Of a DNA stretch of 64,000 nt, positions 1 through 10,275 are shown piece by piece; position 1 is the stretch's first letter, and every line of letters begins with the position of its first letter. The stretch is from Parietaria judaica (Eukaryota > Streptophyta > Magnoliopsida > Rosales > Urticaceae): positions 13,190,842 through 13,254,841 of the forward strand of contig OX940861.1 of NCBI GenBank assembly GCA_954871525.1, given 5' to 3'. A program made the translations under genes and the position numbers. The notes under the pieces were generated by a model, which ran no database searches, was not told the origin of the DNA, and was given only the letters and a program-made list of their open reading frames with translations.

Positions 1-2627
1 AGCGGCGCCTGGCCGGTTCTCGGCCACCTCCTACTGCTCGGCGGCTCAGATCCACTGCACGTGACGCTGGGAAAAATGGCCGACGAGCACGGCCCGATCT
101 TCACCATAAGAATGGGCGTGCATAAAGGGTTGGTGGTGAGCAGCTGGGAGATTGCCAAAGACTGCTTCACTACAAACGACAAGGCGTTCTGCAACCGCCC
201 CAAGGCCGTGGCCCTTGAGCTCATGGCCTACAACTACGCCGTCTTCGGCTTCAGCCCCTACGGCGCCTACTGGCGCCAGCTCCGCCGCATCGCCACAATC
301 GAGCTTCTCTCCTCTCACCGCCTCCTCTCGCTCGTGAACGTGCGAGAGGCGGAGGTTTTCTCAGCCATTAGAGACATCTATCAGCAGTGGTGAGTGCACG
401 TACTTCACTTTACGGATTGTTTCGTCTCAACTGAAAGTCTGGCTATGCCACAGGACGCAGGACGCTCGGGTTTCGGTGGACATGAAAAAGTGGTTTGGCG
501 AATTGACGCTCAACGTGACGCTGAGGATGATTGTGGGGAAGCGAAGCGGCGATAGTGACGGGCTTCGGGTGGCGGTGAGGGAGTTCTTCAGGCTGACGGG
601 GGTGTTTGTGGTGTCGGACGCGGTGCCGTGGCTGCGGTGGCTCGACTTCGGCGGGCACGAGAAGGCCATGAAGAAGACGGCGAGGGATCTGGACGGGTTT
701 CTGGAGGGGTTGCTGGAGGAGCACAAGGAGAAGAGGAGGTCGGAGGGTGAAGATCACGTGAAGCAGGATTTCATGGACGTTATGCTCTCTATTCTCGACG
801 CTGAAGAAGAGGCTTCTTCTTACGATGCCGATACTATCAACAAGGCCACCTGCCTGGTATGTGATTTGCGTAATAATTTTGTTTTTTTGAACAATCGGAG
901 CCATGATACAAATCTTGAGGGACCTGGTAAATGTAATTATCGGTAACTCAGTTGCACGTCGACTCAAATTTGATGATATAAAAAATATATATATATATAT
1001 ATATTATATTAGTTACACATATTTAGCTTTTTGTTGCGATGGTGTTTTAATTGGTGTTGGATTATTAGACGAATTTCTTGCGTATTTAACTATTTAAGTT
1101 TCTATAATATGACTATATGAGTATGACACGATCGGATACTAAAAAATTAAAGACATTTTAAGAGAAGACAAAAAATGAGTTGGATTTGGGCAAAAGTCCA
1201 AAACAATATCGTCAAGAAAAACAACTCTGCAAATGACAGCCACATAGAGAAACACAATTTCGGCAAGATTGTGCTGTGTCGCTTTTTCTTTTCCGGAATC
1301 GAAGACCATTCCAGATTTTTCTCTTTTTTTTCTTTCTAAAATTAAAATTTTTATTAAAAAATAAATTAATCTAGAAAGTAAGATTAAAATCCTAACAGTC
1401 TAAACCTAACAGTCTAAGTCTAACTATTTATTAAAATTAATTACAAAACAGAATTGAATATGTGGAAAAATTCAAAAGTAGATTTCGGTAAAATAAATAA
1501 ATAAATAAATAAAGAAGGAATTCAAGTTCTTGAGATTCCATATCAGCATCAAAGTTTTTAAAATTCTGGTACCCAATATACTAGCAGTAATTCCTTTTGA
1601 ATACGAGTGTTAGTACGATTGCGGGAAGTTTATGATAACCCTTATCTGATATAAGGACTTTTGTTGTTATTGTAATTCTTATATAATCTTTCAAAACTCC
1701 TCTAAAATCGAGTATTGGCAAGAAAGTCGAAGCTTTTTAATTTTATTGATGGTTTTATTTTAAATTTTGAATAATATTTAATTTTTTTGTAAAAAATTTA
1801 TTTATATTCGCTTTGATTTTGCAATAAACCCATAAAATCATATGGGTAAAAATCCATCGATACATGTACTACATTCGGTAAACTCTTAAATTAAACGTGG
1901 CGGCGATTTGCGGTTTCGGACATAAAAACGCTAGCCAGCATCGTGCACGTCTGATAGATGTTTGTACTTATTTTTTTATTTTTATTTTATTGAACAGAGT
2001 ATGATTCTAGGCGGGAGTGATACCACATTAGTGACACTAACTTGGGCTCTAGCTCTGCTGCTCAACAACAAGCAAACCCTAACAAAAACACTTCAAGAAT
2101 TGGACCAGCAAGTCGGCAGAGAACGGCAAGTCAAGGAGTCCGACATAACCAACCTCGTCTATCTCCAAGCCGTCGTCAAAGAAACGTTACGACTACACCC
2201 TGCCGCCGGACTATTACCGCCGCGTGAGTCCATAGAAGACTGCACCGTTGGGGGCTTTCACGTCCCTGCAGGCACACGCCTCTTTGTCAACGCGTCGAAG
2301 ATTCAGCGCGACCAGAGAGTGTGGTCCGACCCGGAGGAGTTCAGGCCCGAGAGGTTCCTTGAATCTGGCGAGTCCAAAAACGTCGACGTTCGGGGTCAGA
2401 GCTTCGAGCTCATTCCGTTTGGAGCCGGGAGAAGAATCTGTCCCGGGATATCGTTTGCTCTTCAGGTTACGTCGCTGGTTCTTGCTTCGTTGCTTCATGG
2501 CTTCGAAATCAGCACGGTTTCGGGCGAGCCGATTGAAATGCGCGAGGCTGTAGGCCTGGCCAACCTCTTAGATTCCTCGGTTGACGTCCTCGTCGCGCCT
2601 CGCCTTCCCGCTCATGCCTACCGTTGA
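1..2627 (+). CDS. CYP82-family cytochrome P450, copy A (5' end outside window)
   Basis: Haem-thiolate monooxygenase of the plant CYP82 family, normally ER-anchored and fed electrons by NADPH-P450 reductase; the substrate cannot be read from sequence. Proposed join: <1-389, 454-856, 1998-2627, giving 473 visible residues. The membrane anchor and hinge lie before the window; the visible start is SGAWPVLGHL. Motifs: I-helix GGSDTT, K-helix KETLRLHP (ExxR), FRPERF, and haem loop FGAGRRICPG with Cys at visible residue 412. The 857-1997 intron is the usual CYP82 phase-0 intron (exon 3 starts AGT-ATG-ATT, as in copy C). Odd: an in-frame TGA follows Trp at 388-390. Splicing a 64-bp GT-AG intron (390-453) restores the frame exactly and rebuilds the Trp codon; copies B, C and D have no break here. 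If that intron is not spliced, this is a pseudogene. Confidence 0.88.
390..453 (+). other. Putative extra 64-bp intron in CYP82 copy A
   Basis: The donor is TG|GTGAGT and the acceptor is CCACAG|GACG. Removing the segment joins TG to G (Trp) and continues with TQDARVSVDMKKWF in frame. The second nearby acceptor (AG at 459-460) would break the frame. Paralogues B, C and D have uninterrupted coding sequence at the equivalent Trp. At 64 bp it is near the lower size limit for plant introns. Confidence 0.65.
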
Positions 2628-3229
2628 CTGCTCGTCGTAATGATGTTGACCCGGTTATTATGATACATTCTAATTTTACTTTGTTGTTTGATATTGTGGA
2701 TCAATTATGTTTATCATTGTATATAGATATATAGAATAATTGGATGTTCCTAATTACTGAGCTTTATTCGTTGGTATGCTTTGTTTCTGATCCGTCTTGA
2801 TTAGCTCATTATGTCTCTTAATTCTTTGTTTAATATTGAATGTACGTATGATTTGCTTGCCAATTTGTTGGTGATAGAAACGTCCCAAAATGTTTATAGT
2901 CATATTAAAAAAAATGCAAAATGTTATGACTTATGACGTCATTGTGACAATACTCTTCTTGTCTACCTTTCCTAAAATTACTCTAAGTCAATCTAATAAA
3001 CGTTTGTTGTAGTGTGGGATTAAATTGCTCAAAATCAATGAAACCTTTTAAAGGAAAACTTCAACAGAATCAAAGAGAGGATATTCAACTCACGGCACAC
3101 AAATTTTTTTGGACTTTTACAGGTTCGCATTTTACCCTCAATCCCATCCAACTAACCCAAATTTACAGCTTCTCCTGGTCAGGAGATAAAACCATCCGAT
3201 CGAAAATATTTCCGTATTATATATGATAA
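2628..3229. other. Intergenic, 3' flank of CYP82-A
   Basis: AT-rich sequence with no convincing gene or bounded repeat. It should contain the 3' UTR and poly(A) site of copy A, but no signal stands out from the AT background. Confidence 0.5.
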
Positions 3230-4200
3230 TAAAATGATGGAAAGTGGAATTGGATCTCCTCTTTCTATGAAAATGCCCATTTATACTCATACTTTTTAAA
3301 AATTGCTCATAGTTTGATTAAATCAGTTTTCGCCCATTTATTTTGTTTTTGTTTCCAAAATAACCCTCATTCTTATTTACCAATTTAATATTAAAATAAT
3401 AAGAAAAATGGTGGAAATGCAGTAAATGACGGAGAAATGGTCAAATTTAATATTACCAAATTTGACCAAACTAATTAAATGCCAATTCAAAATTTATTGT
3501 TTTATTTTCTAAATATTTTCTCACTCTCTCGCTGTCTCTCTCCCTCTCCCTTCGCTTCCCTCCTCACCGAATTGTACCTCGCCATGGCCCATATTCATCG
3601 CTCGCTCTCCTATTGCTGTCGCATGCAACGGCTCGCCCGCTTATCTCTTGCATTGATTCTCTCTTGCGTTGATTCTCTTTCGGTCACAAATCTCTGCCTC
3701 GCCGCTGTTCAAAACGCCGTCGACGACGCCGGTCTTCGGCACTCCTTCGAGTGCGTTCACCGCCGGAGATGGCTTCGGATCGATGCAAGCTAATCCGTTG
3801 AGTGGCGATTTTGGTTTTGCGGGTTCCTTCGCGGCGCCGGCCACCTCAGGTGACTCTGTAGTTACGATTACATAATTCTAGTTGCGATTACGTAATTCTA
3901 GTTATTTTACATAAGTACAGTTATGTATATGTAGTTACGATTACAAATGTAATTTTTGTTACACTTATGTAACTATAGTTACGATTACGTAATAATAGTT
4001 ACGATTATGTCACTATGGTTACGATTATGTAACTGTAGTTACGATTACAATTATAAATGTAATTTTTGTTACAATTACGTATATGTAGTTATGATTACAA
4101 ATGTAATTTTGTTACACTTACGTAACTGTAGCTACGATTAGGTAATTGAAATTACTTTACGTAATTACAGTTACGTATATGTAGTTACGTATATCTATCG
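3230..4200 (+). repeat. Repeat family X, copy 1: gene fragment plus GTTACG-rich array
   Basis: A GC-richer stretch at about 3530-3850 is closely similar to 23380-23550. It could encode a short Gly/Phe-rich peptide (AFTAGDGFGSMQANP, then LSGDFGFAG). It runs straight into a degenerate array at about 3850-4190 built from GTTACGATTACGTAA-like units. AT-rich flanks also resemble those of the second copy. The peptide recalls FG-rich proteins such as nucleoporins, but the source gene is not identified. Probably a transposon-carried gene fragment. No clear terminal repeats or TSD were found, so ends are approximate. Confidence 0.55.
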
Positions 4201-4463
4201 ATAGTGGATTAGAATAGAGAGCAATCCATCTTTATCAATTGGTGGATTGGAATTGAGAGCAATACATCTCTGCCAATAGATCTCTGTCAATTGGTGTATG
4301 TATCGAAAGTGCCTCTGCAAGCAGAGTCAAAGGAGATTGACGGCGACGAACGATGACCAAGAATTGAATTGATGATGACAACCACCTATTGATGATGATT
4401 GAGAATTGATTGAAGAATTGAAAAAGAACTATAATTACAATAGCAGGATGACAACAACCAAAC

Positions 4464-6230
4464 CAAGGTTCGACTTACCGTTGATTTTCGACGATAATTG
4501 GTCGTACCGATGTTCACCGGTAAATAATCCAGTCCACTAGTTGCTAGTTTGGTAATTTACCGACGATAATCGCGACAACAGATAAATCCTTTTCCAATCG
4601 ATTATCGAGAAACGCAGTGTAAAATTGGGGGACTTTTCGGTTAAATAAAAAAATAATTTTGGGTGGTATCAATATGCTTTTTTCGCCGAAAATCGAGTCC
4701 TAACCCTATTTCTCGCCCTTCTCGCCGCCTCCAAGCCAAATTTTATGCATTTTCGCGATTTTCGACTTGGTAAGATCATCGATTTTCAACAGTTCTTGTG
4801 CTTTTCACTGATTATCACGTTTGTGGCAAATGTTTGTAAAGTTTTTATTTAAGCATTTTTCACCGAATTTCTTCAATTTTTTTCGAACTTTTTGGTAGAT
4901 ATAGGACTTATAATGATAGATATATATGAATCATGCATTTGTTCTTTGATATTTAATCATTTTCACGATTTTGGGAAGATTTGCATGAGTTCCAAAACTA
5001 AAGAGTTAGTTGTTCATATGAGTTATGTTTAGAAGTGGGTAAAGATTGGTACTTTTGTGATTTTGAGTTATTTTTTTTTTGCATTCTTATGAATATATCT
5101 TGATGAAAACTTGTTTCCATGACTTAGTTTGTAAATATTTTGTTAGATTTAGATGAAATTCGGATATTTATGCTTGTTAGGCAAAATTATACAAAGTTTT
5201 GAGCTTGGAAATTTGCTAAAATATAGATAATTTTTTGATGATTTATTGTTTGTATAGGCTTTAAAAGATTGTAGTTAGTATTTAGTAAGAAATATGTTTT
5301 CGTTTATTAAATATTTTTTGAAATATTAATCTGAGTTTTTGGTGTAATTTATTTTTAGATTTGACGATAATTCGAATTTCTTCATAATTGCGGCAAAAGT
5401 ATTTGAAGTTTCTCTTTTGTGATTTGTGAGGTAATCTACTCATTTTTTTGGGTGTTTTCCTTTATTAAATATTTTTAGAAATATTAATTTGAGTTTTTGG
5501 TCTAATTTATTTTCAGATTTGACGAAAATTCGGATTTTCTCATAATTCGGGCAAAAGTCTTCCAAGTTTATCTTTTGTGGTTTGTGAGGTAATGTACTCA
5601 TTTTTTTTAGTGTTTTCATTCATTAAATATTTTTTGAAATATTAATCTGAGTTTTTGGTGTAATTTATTTTCAGATTTGACGATAATTCGGCCATTCACA
5701 TAATTCGGGCAAAAGTCTTCCAAGTTTATCTTTTGTGATTTGTGAAGTAATCTACTCATTTTTTTGGGTGTTTTCATTCATTAAATATATTTTGAAATAT
5801 TAATCTGAGTTTTTGGTGTAATTTATTTTCAGATTTAACGATAATTCGGTTATTCACATAATTCCGGCAAAAGTCTACCTATTATCTATCTATTATGTGT
5901 TTGAGTTTTTAGACTATGTGTTTGATAGTTTAGAAATTTGTGAGACTATATTTTATTGGTGTTTTAGATTTGAGACTTGTGATGGAATTATATGTGTGTG
6001 TATGGCTTTATCTTCGTATGTTTTGACTTTATGATATTATAAAAATATTTTGTAAGTTTTCCATCGAAAAGTATCGAAAAGTGTCGATCATCCGTCGATA
6101 ATCATCAAAAAGTATCGGTAATCGGTAATCTACAATATTATAAGTTTTTCGTCGGTAATCCGTTAAGTTATCGATTAATCCGTCGAAAACGGCAAGCGAT
6201 TTATCGGCAAGTTCGGTAAGTTGAACCTTG
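4464..6230 (+). mobile_element. Non-autonomous hAT-superfamily DNA transposon (hAT-1)
   Basis: The left end CAAGGTTCGACTTACCG and the right end (reverse complement CAAGGTTCAACTTACCG) form a 17-bp terminal inverted repeat with one mismatch. They fit the hAT terminal consensus (YARNG). Flanks AACCAAAC (4456-4463) and CACCAAAC (6231-6238) form an 8-bp target duplication with one mismatch, the length expected for hAT. No transposase ORF is present. The left part carries a 5'-UTR-like block ending in a splice-donor-like TTG|GTAAGA near 4770. The middle has roughly 160-bp tandem units. A relative at 17713 shares the left half and keeps a transposase fragment. Confidence 0.9.
5290..5880 (+). repeat. 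~160-bp tandem repeats inside hAT-1
   Basis: The phrase GAGTTTTTGGTGTAATTTAT recurs near 5333, 5489, 5651 and 5810 (one copy with a substitution). It is usually followed by TTTCAGATTTGACGATAATTCGG-like sequence. That is about four units of 156-162 bp. Each contains a splice-acceptor-like TTTTCAG. More diverged units occur at about 18710-19100 in hAT-2. Confidence 0.8.
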
Positions 6231-6448
6231 CACCAAACAACGGAGCTGGCAACCATCGGCGAACGAGAAGCCAACGATCACAATGACAAGGATCAACGTG
6301 GAAGGAGAAAATGATGGAGAGTGAGATGCAATGATATCACACAAAAATAGGAAGAATTTAATTTACATAATAATATTTGTATATTAGTCAAACTAATCAT
6401 GTTTATAACTTCCTCAAAAATAGGTTGATTTAACTTATTATTATAATA

Positions 6449-6545
6449 GTGGTTGCTAGGATAGCCTAGTGGTAATTCCACACCACCTCCAAAGTTGAGG
6501 TTGTGGGTTCGATCCCCACTGCAGTAAAGCTGCCTTCAAAAAAAA
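6449..6545 (+). mobile_element. tRNA-derived SINE with perfect target-site duplication
   Basis: A 97-bp unit with an A-box-like TAGCCTAGTGG (near 6462) and a canonical B-box GGTTCGATCCC (near 6508). It ends in a short A-tail. It is flanked by an exact 16-bp direct repeat, acttattattataata, at 6433-6448 and 6546-6561. Promoter boxes, A-tail and long TSD together define a SINE rather than a functional tRNA gene. It is unusually short for a plant SINE, with almost no tRNA-unrelated body. Confidence 0.88.
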
Positions 6546-6561
6546 CTTATTATTATAATAT

Positions 6562-6896
6562 ATGAATATTATATAAAGGAAATAATTTTTAGAAAATGTA
6601 ATAAAAATCCAAGGGTAATAAGGTCTAGAAATTACAATTTGGGTCGTAATTAATGATAATAAATCTTGTGGGCAATTTTTTAAAATGTTTGGGTTCAAAT
6701 TTTAATCTTCATTTCTTTGTTTGCATATTTTTGTATTTTTGTATTTGAGTTTTCGCTCACTCCAAACACGTTTATCCGATACCCCATTCTCTTAAGTCGT
6801 ATCACAATCTTTCATGGGATACAAAAGGTTTATCTTTTTGACATATGTACCTAGTAATTATTAGTTCACTCTTTGACCAAAACAACGTTGACTCTT
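6562..6896. other. Intergenic gap
   Basis: AT-rich sequence between the SINE and the LTR element. Nothing recognisable. Confidence 0.4.
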
Positions 6897-7384
6897 TGAT
6901 GCGGGCAGAAAAAGCGAACTTCGGTTTTTGAACGCATATTATATATTATATTTATACGTCGTTCTTAACTATTGTCGTTTGTTGTTTATTTTTGTTATCA
7001 TTTTGATTTCCGCAAAACTACATGTCATTTAGCTTTAGCGGAAACTACATGTCATTTTTGTTTAGGTTGTTGATGCACTATATAAGCATCATTTTGTGTC
7101 TTGTAAAAGGGAGTTGACGAATGAAATGAAAACTTGAGACTTTGAGTTCTCTCCCCAAATCCGAGTGTCCGTGAGCGAACTTCGAGTTTGATGTCTTCGA
7201 TCCGGTATCCGTGCGCGGATCAACGGTTCTTGATGCCCAAGCCTAGCTATTCGTGCGCGAATCAATAGGCGAGGAGGGTTCTTCGATCGAGTATTCGCGA
7301 GCGAATCAACGATCCTAGTTCAACTATCCTGGTAATGATTTCTATCTAATTCGATTTATATTTTTGTTTTCCTCCACTGCGTCA
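6897..7384 (+). repeat. 5' LTR of the 2.33-kb element
   Basis: A 488-bp direct repeat of 8746-9230, bounded by TG and CA. It contains short inverted motifs of the type GTGCGCGGATCAAC and GTGCGCGAATCAA repeated around 7150-7310. It is followed by a 2-nt spacer and the primer-binding site. Confidence 0.93.
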
Positions 7385-7386
7385 GT

Positions 7387-7398
7387 TGGTATCAGAGC
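7387..7398 (+). promoter_or_regulatory. tRNA primer-binding site (iMet type)
   Basis: TGGTATCAGAGC lies two bases after the 5' LTR end. It is the common plant retrotransposon primer site complementary to the 3' end of initiator methionine tRNA. Confidence 0.9.
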
Positions 7399-7415
7399 TT
7401 CGACGATCTTGGAGC

Positions 7416-8678
7416 ATGCCGACACGATGTTATTCTCGTCTTCGACGCCGTGAGGAAGCCGAGAGGCTTGAACCGGTGGAGATAATGATAGAAAGGTTAG
7501 CACAAAGGATTTGCACCGCCGTGAGTGAGCATAGAAAGATGGAAGATCGAAATTACAGGCGAAGAGGAGAGAAACTTGACGAAAATGGCAGCAGACAAAC
7601 TTCAAATTCGTCCAAACCAGAGTTAGTGCCTCTGCGCACGCCAACTGTTCGACAAAATGTCCCCATGGAAAAAACAGCCACATCAGTGCGCAAAAAAGCC
7701 TCCAAAGCACCCTTATGCGCGCCCACACTTCCTCGACGCACCCCCATCAGTGCCGCAACACCCCAACACACGCTCATCAGCGCCACAACGGCCCGACATG
7801 TTCCCATTGGTTCCTTGATGCTCCAACGAGCCCTAATCAGCACCACAGAACCACAGCGCCGAACTCCAGCGCCGTACCACACCCAATCTGCTGTCCATGA
7901 TGGCCACAACACACAACCGCACACACAGAAGCTCCACAGTGTGCTCAACACGCTACAGAGCCCGATAGGAATGGTTCGCAATGATCGAACAACCCAGAAA
8001 ATCTCAACACATGGCACGTGTTTGACAAAAGACGTTGGTGACCCTCTGAGTCACTTTTGGCTCTTATTCGAGGAGTCGGAGCCAAGCGTCCCCGAGTATG
8101 ACAAGCCAAAGTACGGCAAAGTCATTTACGCCGAGGCGGAGTACGCCGAAGACCTCGACAACGAACCCGTGTATGATTTGTACGACGATGATTTGTACTA
8201 CAAGACCTTATACGGTGGATCGGCGGATGACAAGGAGAATGTCGAGACCGTTCACACGAATATTCTTGTTGTTTGCGAGCCATGTGGTTCCCCAATGGAG
8301 AGGGTTGAGATTTCTTTGATGTCCAGCTTGGGCACCAAGGAAGTCACCCCAAGCGAGGCGAACCAGCCCCAAGAGAGTTTGAGACTCCTTACTCGTCTCG
8401 ACGAGGGATTGACGGAAGCCAAGGTCGGATTTTTATTGGTTCCCTACAAGCTGTGCAATAAGCTACCCGATGAGGCATTTGACAAGCGAAGCGGACACCC
8501 GACAAAGGAGCTTGAGGATGAGCTACATGATGAGCCGCCCGACAAGCGGCGCGATGTGGTCTTCAAGAAACTCAGCCACGATGAGCCACCTGAACCACCC
8601 AACGAAGCGTGCTTGAAATCGAGGACGAATTCTCTCCAATCCGGCGAGAATGACGCGGACCTAAAACGTCCTGGATAA
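7416..8678 (+). CDS. Single ORF of the non-autonomous LTR element (420 aa, unknown)
   Basis: The ORF is open from before the primer site, and I take ATG 7416 as the start (MPTRCYSRLRRREE). The N-terminus is basic and gag-like. Residues of about 85-180 are Pro/Thr/Gln/His-rich with recurrent APT and TPQ phrases. Residues near 215-270 are acidic and Tyr-rich (EYDKPKYGK, DLYDDDLYYK). The tail has repeated DEPPDKR and DEPPEPP phrases. There is no zinc knuckle, protease or RT motif. It occupies nearly all the space between the LTRs without a stop, which is notable in a non-autonomous element. It may derive from the gag or gag-pol junction of a Ty3/gypsy relative; the function is unknown. Confidence 0.6.
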   Translation: MPTRCYSRLRRREEAERLEPVEIMIERLAQRICTAVSEHRKMEDRNYRRRGEKLDENGSRQTSNSSKPELVPLRTPTVRQNVPMEKTATSVRKKASKAPLCAPTLPRRTPISAATPQHTLISATTARHVPIGSLMLQRALISTTEPQRRTPAPYHTQSAVHDGHNTQPHTQKLHSVLNTLQSPIGMVRNDRTTQKISTHGTCLTKDVGDPLSHFWLLFEESEPSVPEYDKPKYGKVIYAEAEYAEDLDNEPVYDLYDDDLYYKTLYGGSADDKENVETVHTNILVVCEPCGSPMERVEISLMSSLGTKEVTPSEANQPQESLRLLTRLDEGLTEAKVGFLLVPYKLCNKLPDEAFDKRSGHPTKELEDELHDEPPDKRRDVVFKKLSHDEPPEPPNEACLKSRTNSLQSGENDADLKRPG

Positions 8679-8745
8679 CCACCCGACTCCACAAAGGCCA
8701 ACATACCCCGAATTCGAGGACGAATTCTTTCCATCTCGGAGAGAA

Positions 8746-9230
8746 TGATGCGGGCCGAAAAAGCGAACTTCGGTTTTTGAACGCATATTATATATTATAC
8801 TTATACATCGTTCTTAACTATTGTCGTTTATTGTTTATTTTTGTTATCATTTTGATTTCCGCAAAACTACATGTCATTTAGCTTTAGCAGAAACTACATG
8901 TCGTTTTTGTTTAGGTTGTTGATGCACTATATTAGCATCATTTTGTGTCTTGTAAAAGGGAGTTGATGAATGAAATGAAAACTTGAGACTTTGAGCTCTC
9001 TCCCTAAATCCGAGTGTTCGTAAGCGAACATCGAGTTTGATGCCTTTGATCCGATATCCGTGCGCGGATCAACGGTTCTTGGATGCCCAAGCTTAGCTAT
9101 TCGTGCGCGAATCAATAGGCGAGGAGGGTTCTTCGATCGGGTATTCGCAAGCGAATCAACGATCTTAGTTCAACTATCCCGGTAATGATATCTAATTCGA
9201 TTTATATTTTTGTTTTCCTCCGCTGCGTCA
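8746..9230 (+). repeat. 3' LTR of the 2.33-kb element
   Basis: A 485-bp direct repeat of the 5' LTR, preceded by a purine-rich tract and followed by the TSD copy CTCTT. Confidence 0.93.
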
Positions 9231-9499
9231 CTCTTTGATCGTGAACACACGTTTTGTATACAAAAGTAAACAAGAAACAAATCGTGTACAACAAGAAAAG
9301 TTAGATATACGGTTCAAAAACTGTAAAAAAAAAAAAAAGAAGAAGATATACGGTTAAAAAAAAAGTTACATATAGATAACGGCTCTCTGTAAGTAATATA
9401 AAATATGAAACGTAAAACGTGTATTGTTGTATATTTAAGTTAATATTATATGAATGTCGTGGAACTGTTTTTCAGAATTAAAAAAAAATTGGCTCAAAA

Positions 9500-9800
9500 C
9501 CGTCTTCCGGGGATCTATATTACAAAACCGAGAGGCCCGAAAGTAAAAAATAAATTATAAAATTATAAATTGTCCAAGCGCGCCCTTGAGGGTGGTGCAG
9601 CACGCGGGGCGCGCGTAAGGACATATTTAAGCTATTTTGTAATTGCTTAAGGGCCCAGGAAAGTTATTAATATTTTCTCGTAGGTCCACAGACCCTCCTA
9701 TATATAGGAGCTTCATTTCATTCAAACAATAATTGATTCAAATGCTCTCTATAGCTATAAGAAGCCCATTTTCTCGTCTTTCTATTTCCCGATCCGAGTT
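9500..9800. repeat. Left arm of a diverged inverted repeat pair
   Basis: The segment contains AGGGCCCAGGAAAGTTATTA, then CCTATATATAGGAGCTTCA and GCTCTCTATAGCTATA. These match in order the reverse complement of about 13270-13600. A TATA-like box followed by a pyrimidine/AC-rich leader suggests a promoter inside an LTR or long TIR. It is either one foldback/MULE-type element or two related LTRs in opposite orientation; I cannot decide. Confidence 0.55.
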
Positions 9801-9901
9801 CTATAAAATAAAAATAAAAAAAATCTAGCCACTTATATGGTTTTTACCAAACATTTACAGGCTTACCAAGGCTAATCAGGAAAAAGGTAACGATCAGAGT
9901 C

Positions 9902-10275
9902 TGAAACCCGAAGCCAACGCCGAAGGCCTAGTAGGGAAGGCGACGATCAAAGTCTGATACCCAAAGACGCGCTGAAGGCTCATACGGGAAAATGCGACTA
10001 TCGGAGTCGAAAATCCGAAGACAACGCCGAAGGCCCATCAGGGAAGGAGAAGGTTAAAGTTCGATACCCAAAGACGGCGCCGAAGGCTAACTGGAGAAAA
10101 CGCGATGAACGGAGTCTGAAACCAAAAGACGAGCCAAAGGCCCATCAGGGAAGGCGACAGTCGAAGTCAAATACCCGAAGATGGCGCTAAAGGCTCATCA
10201 GGGAAAAGGGAAAGAGTGGAGTTTCAAACCCGAAGACAACGCCAAAAAGCTATTCGAGAAAAGATGATAGTCAAC
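9902..10275. repeat. Tandem repeat, ~53-bp units (about 7)
   Basis: Units of about 52-55 bp begin GAAACCCGAAGACAACGCC-like or GATACCCAAAGACGGCGCC-like. They continue with GAAGGCCCATCAGGGAA. The two subtypes largely alternate, so the array has a roughly 106-bp higher-order period. A looser continuation with AAACGGAAGGTTAT-like phrases runs to about 10640. Confidence 0.7.

Larger units (their letters stand above)
6897..9230 (+). mobile_element. Short non-autonomous LTR retrotransposon (2.33 kb)
   Basis: The LTRs at 6897-7384 (488 bp) and 8746-9230 (485 bp) begin TGATGCGGGC and end GCGTCA. A perfect 5-bp TSD CTCTT lies at 6892-6896 and 9231-9235. A primer-binding site TGGTATCAGAGC (initiator-Met tRNA type) is at 7387-7398. 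A purine tract (GGAGAGAA) lies directly before the 3' LTR. I count about two dozen differences between the LTRs (near 95% identity), mostly transitions, so the insertion is not very recent. Only 1.36 kb lies between the LTRs, with one ORF and no protease, reverse transcriptase or integrase, so it depends on a partner element. Confidence 0.93.

Noticed and set aside
6449..6545. Functional tRNA gene
   Set aside because: Box A and B are present but no cloverleaf with a proper acceptor stem can be drawn, and the A-tail and 16-bp TSD show a SINE.
6892..6899. 8-bp TSD CTCTTTGA for the 2.33-kb LTR element
   Set aside because: CTCTTTGA occurs on both sides, but the 3' LTR begins TGATGCGG after its purine tract, so the LTR starts at 6897 and the true TSD is the usual 5 bp (CTCTT). 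The further match is chance.
9902..10275. CRISPR array
   Set aside because: Spacing and alternating related units are those of degenerate tandem repeats in a eukaryotic genome; there are no unique spacers.
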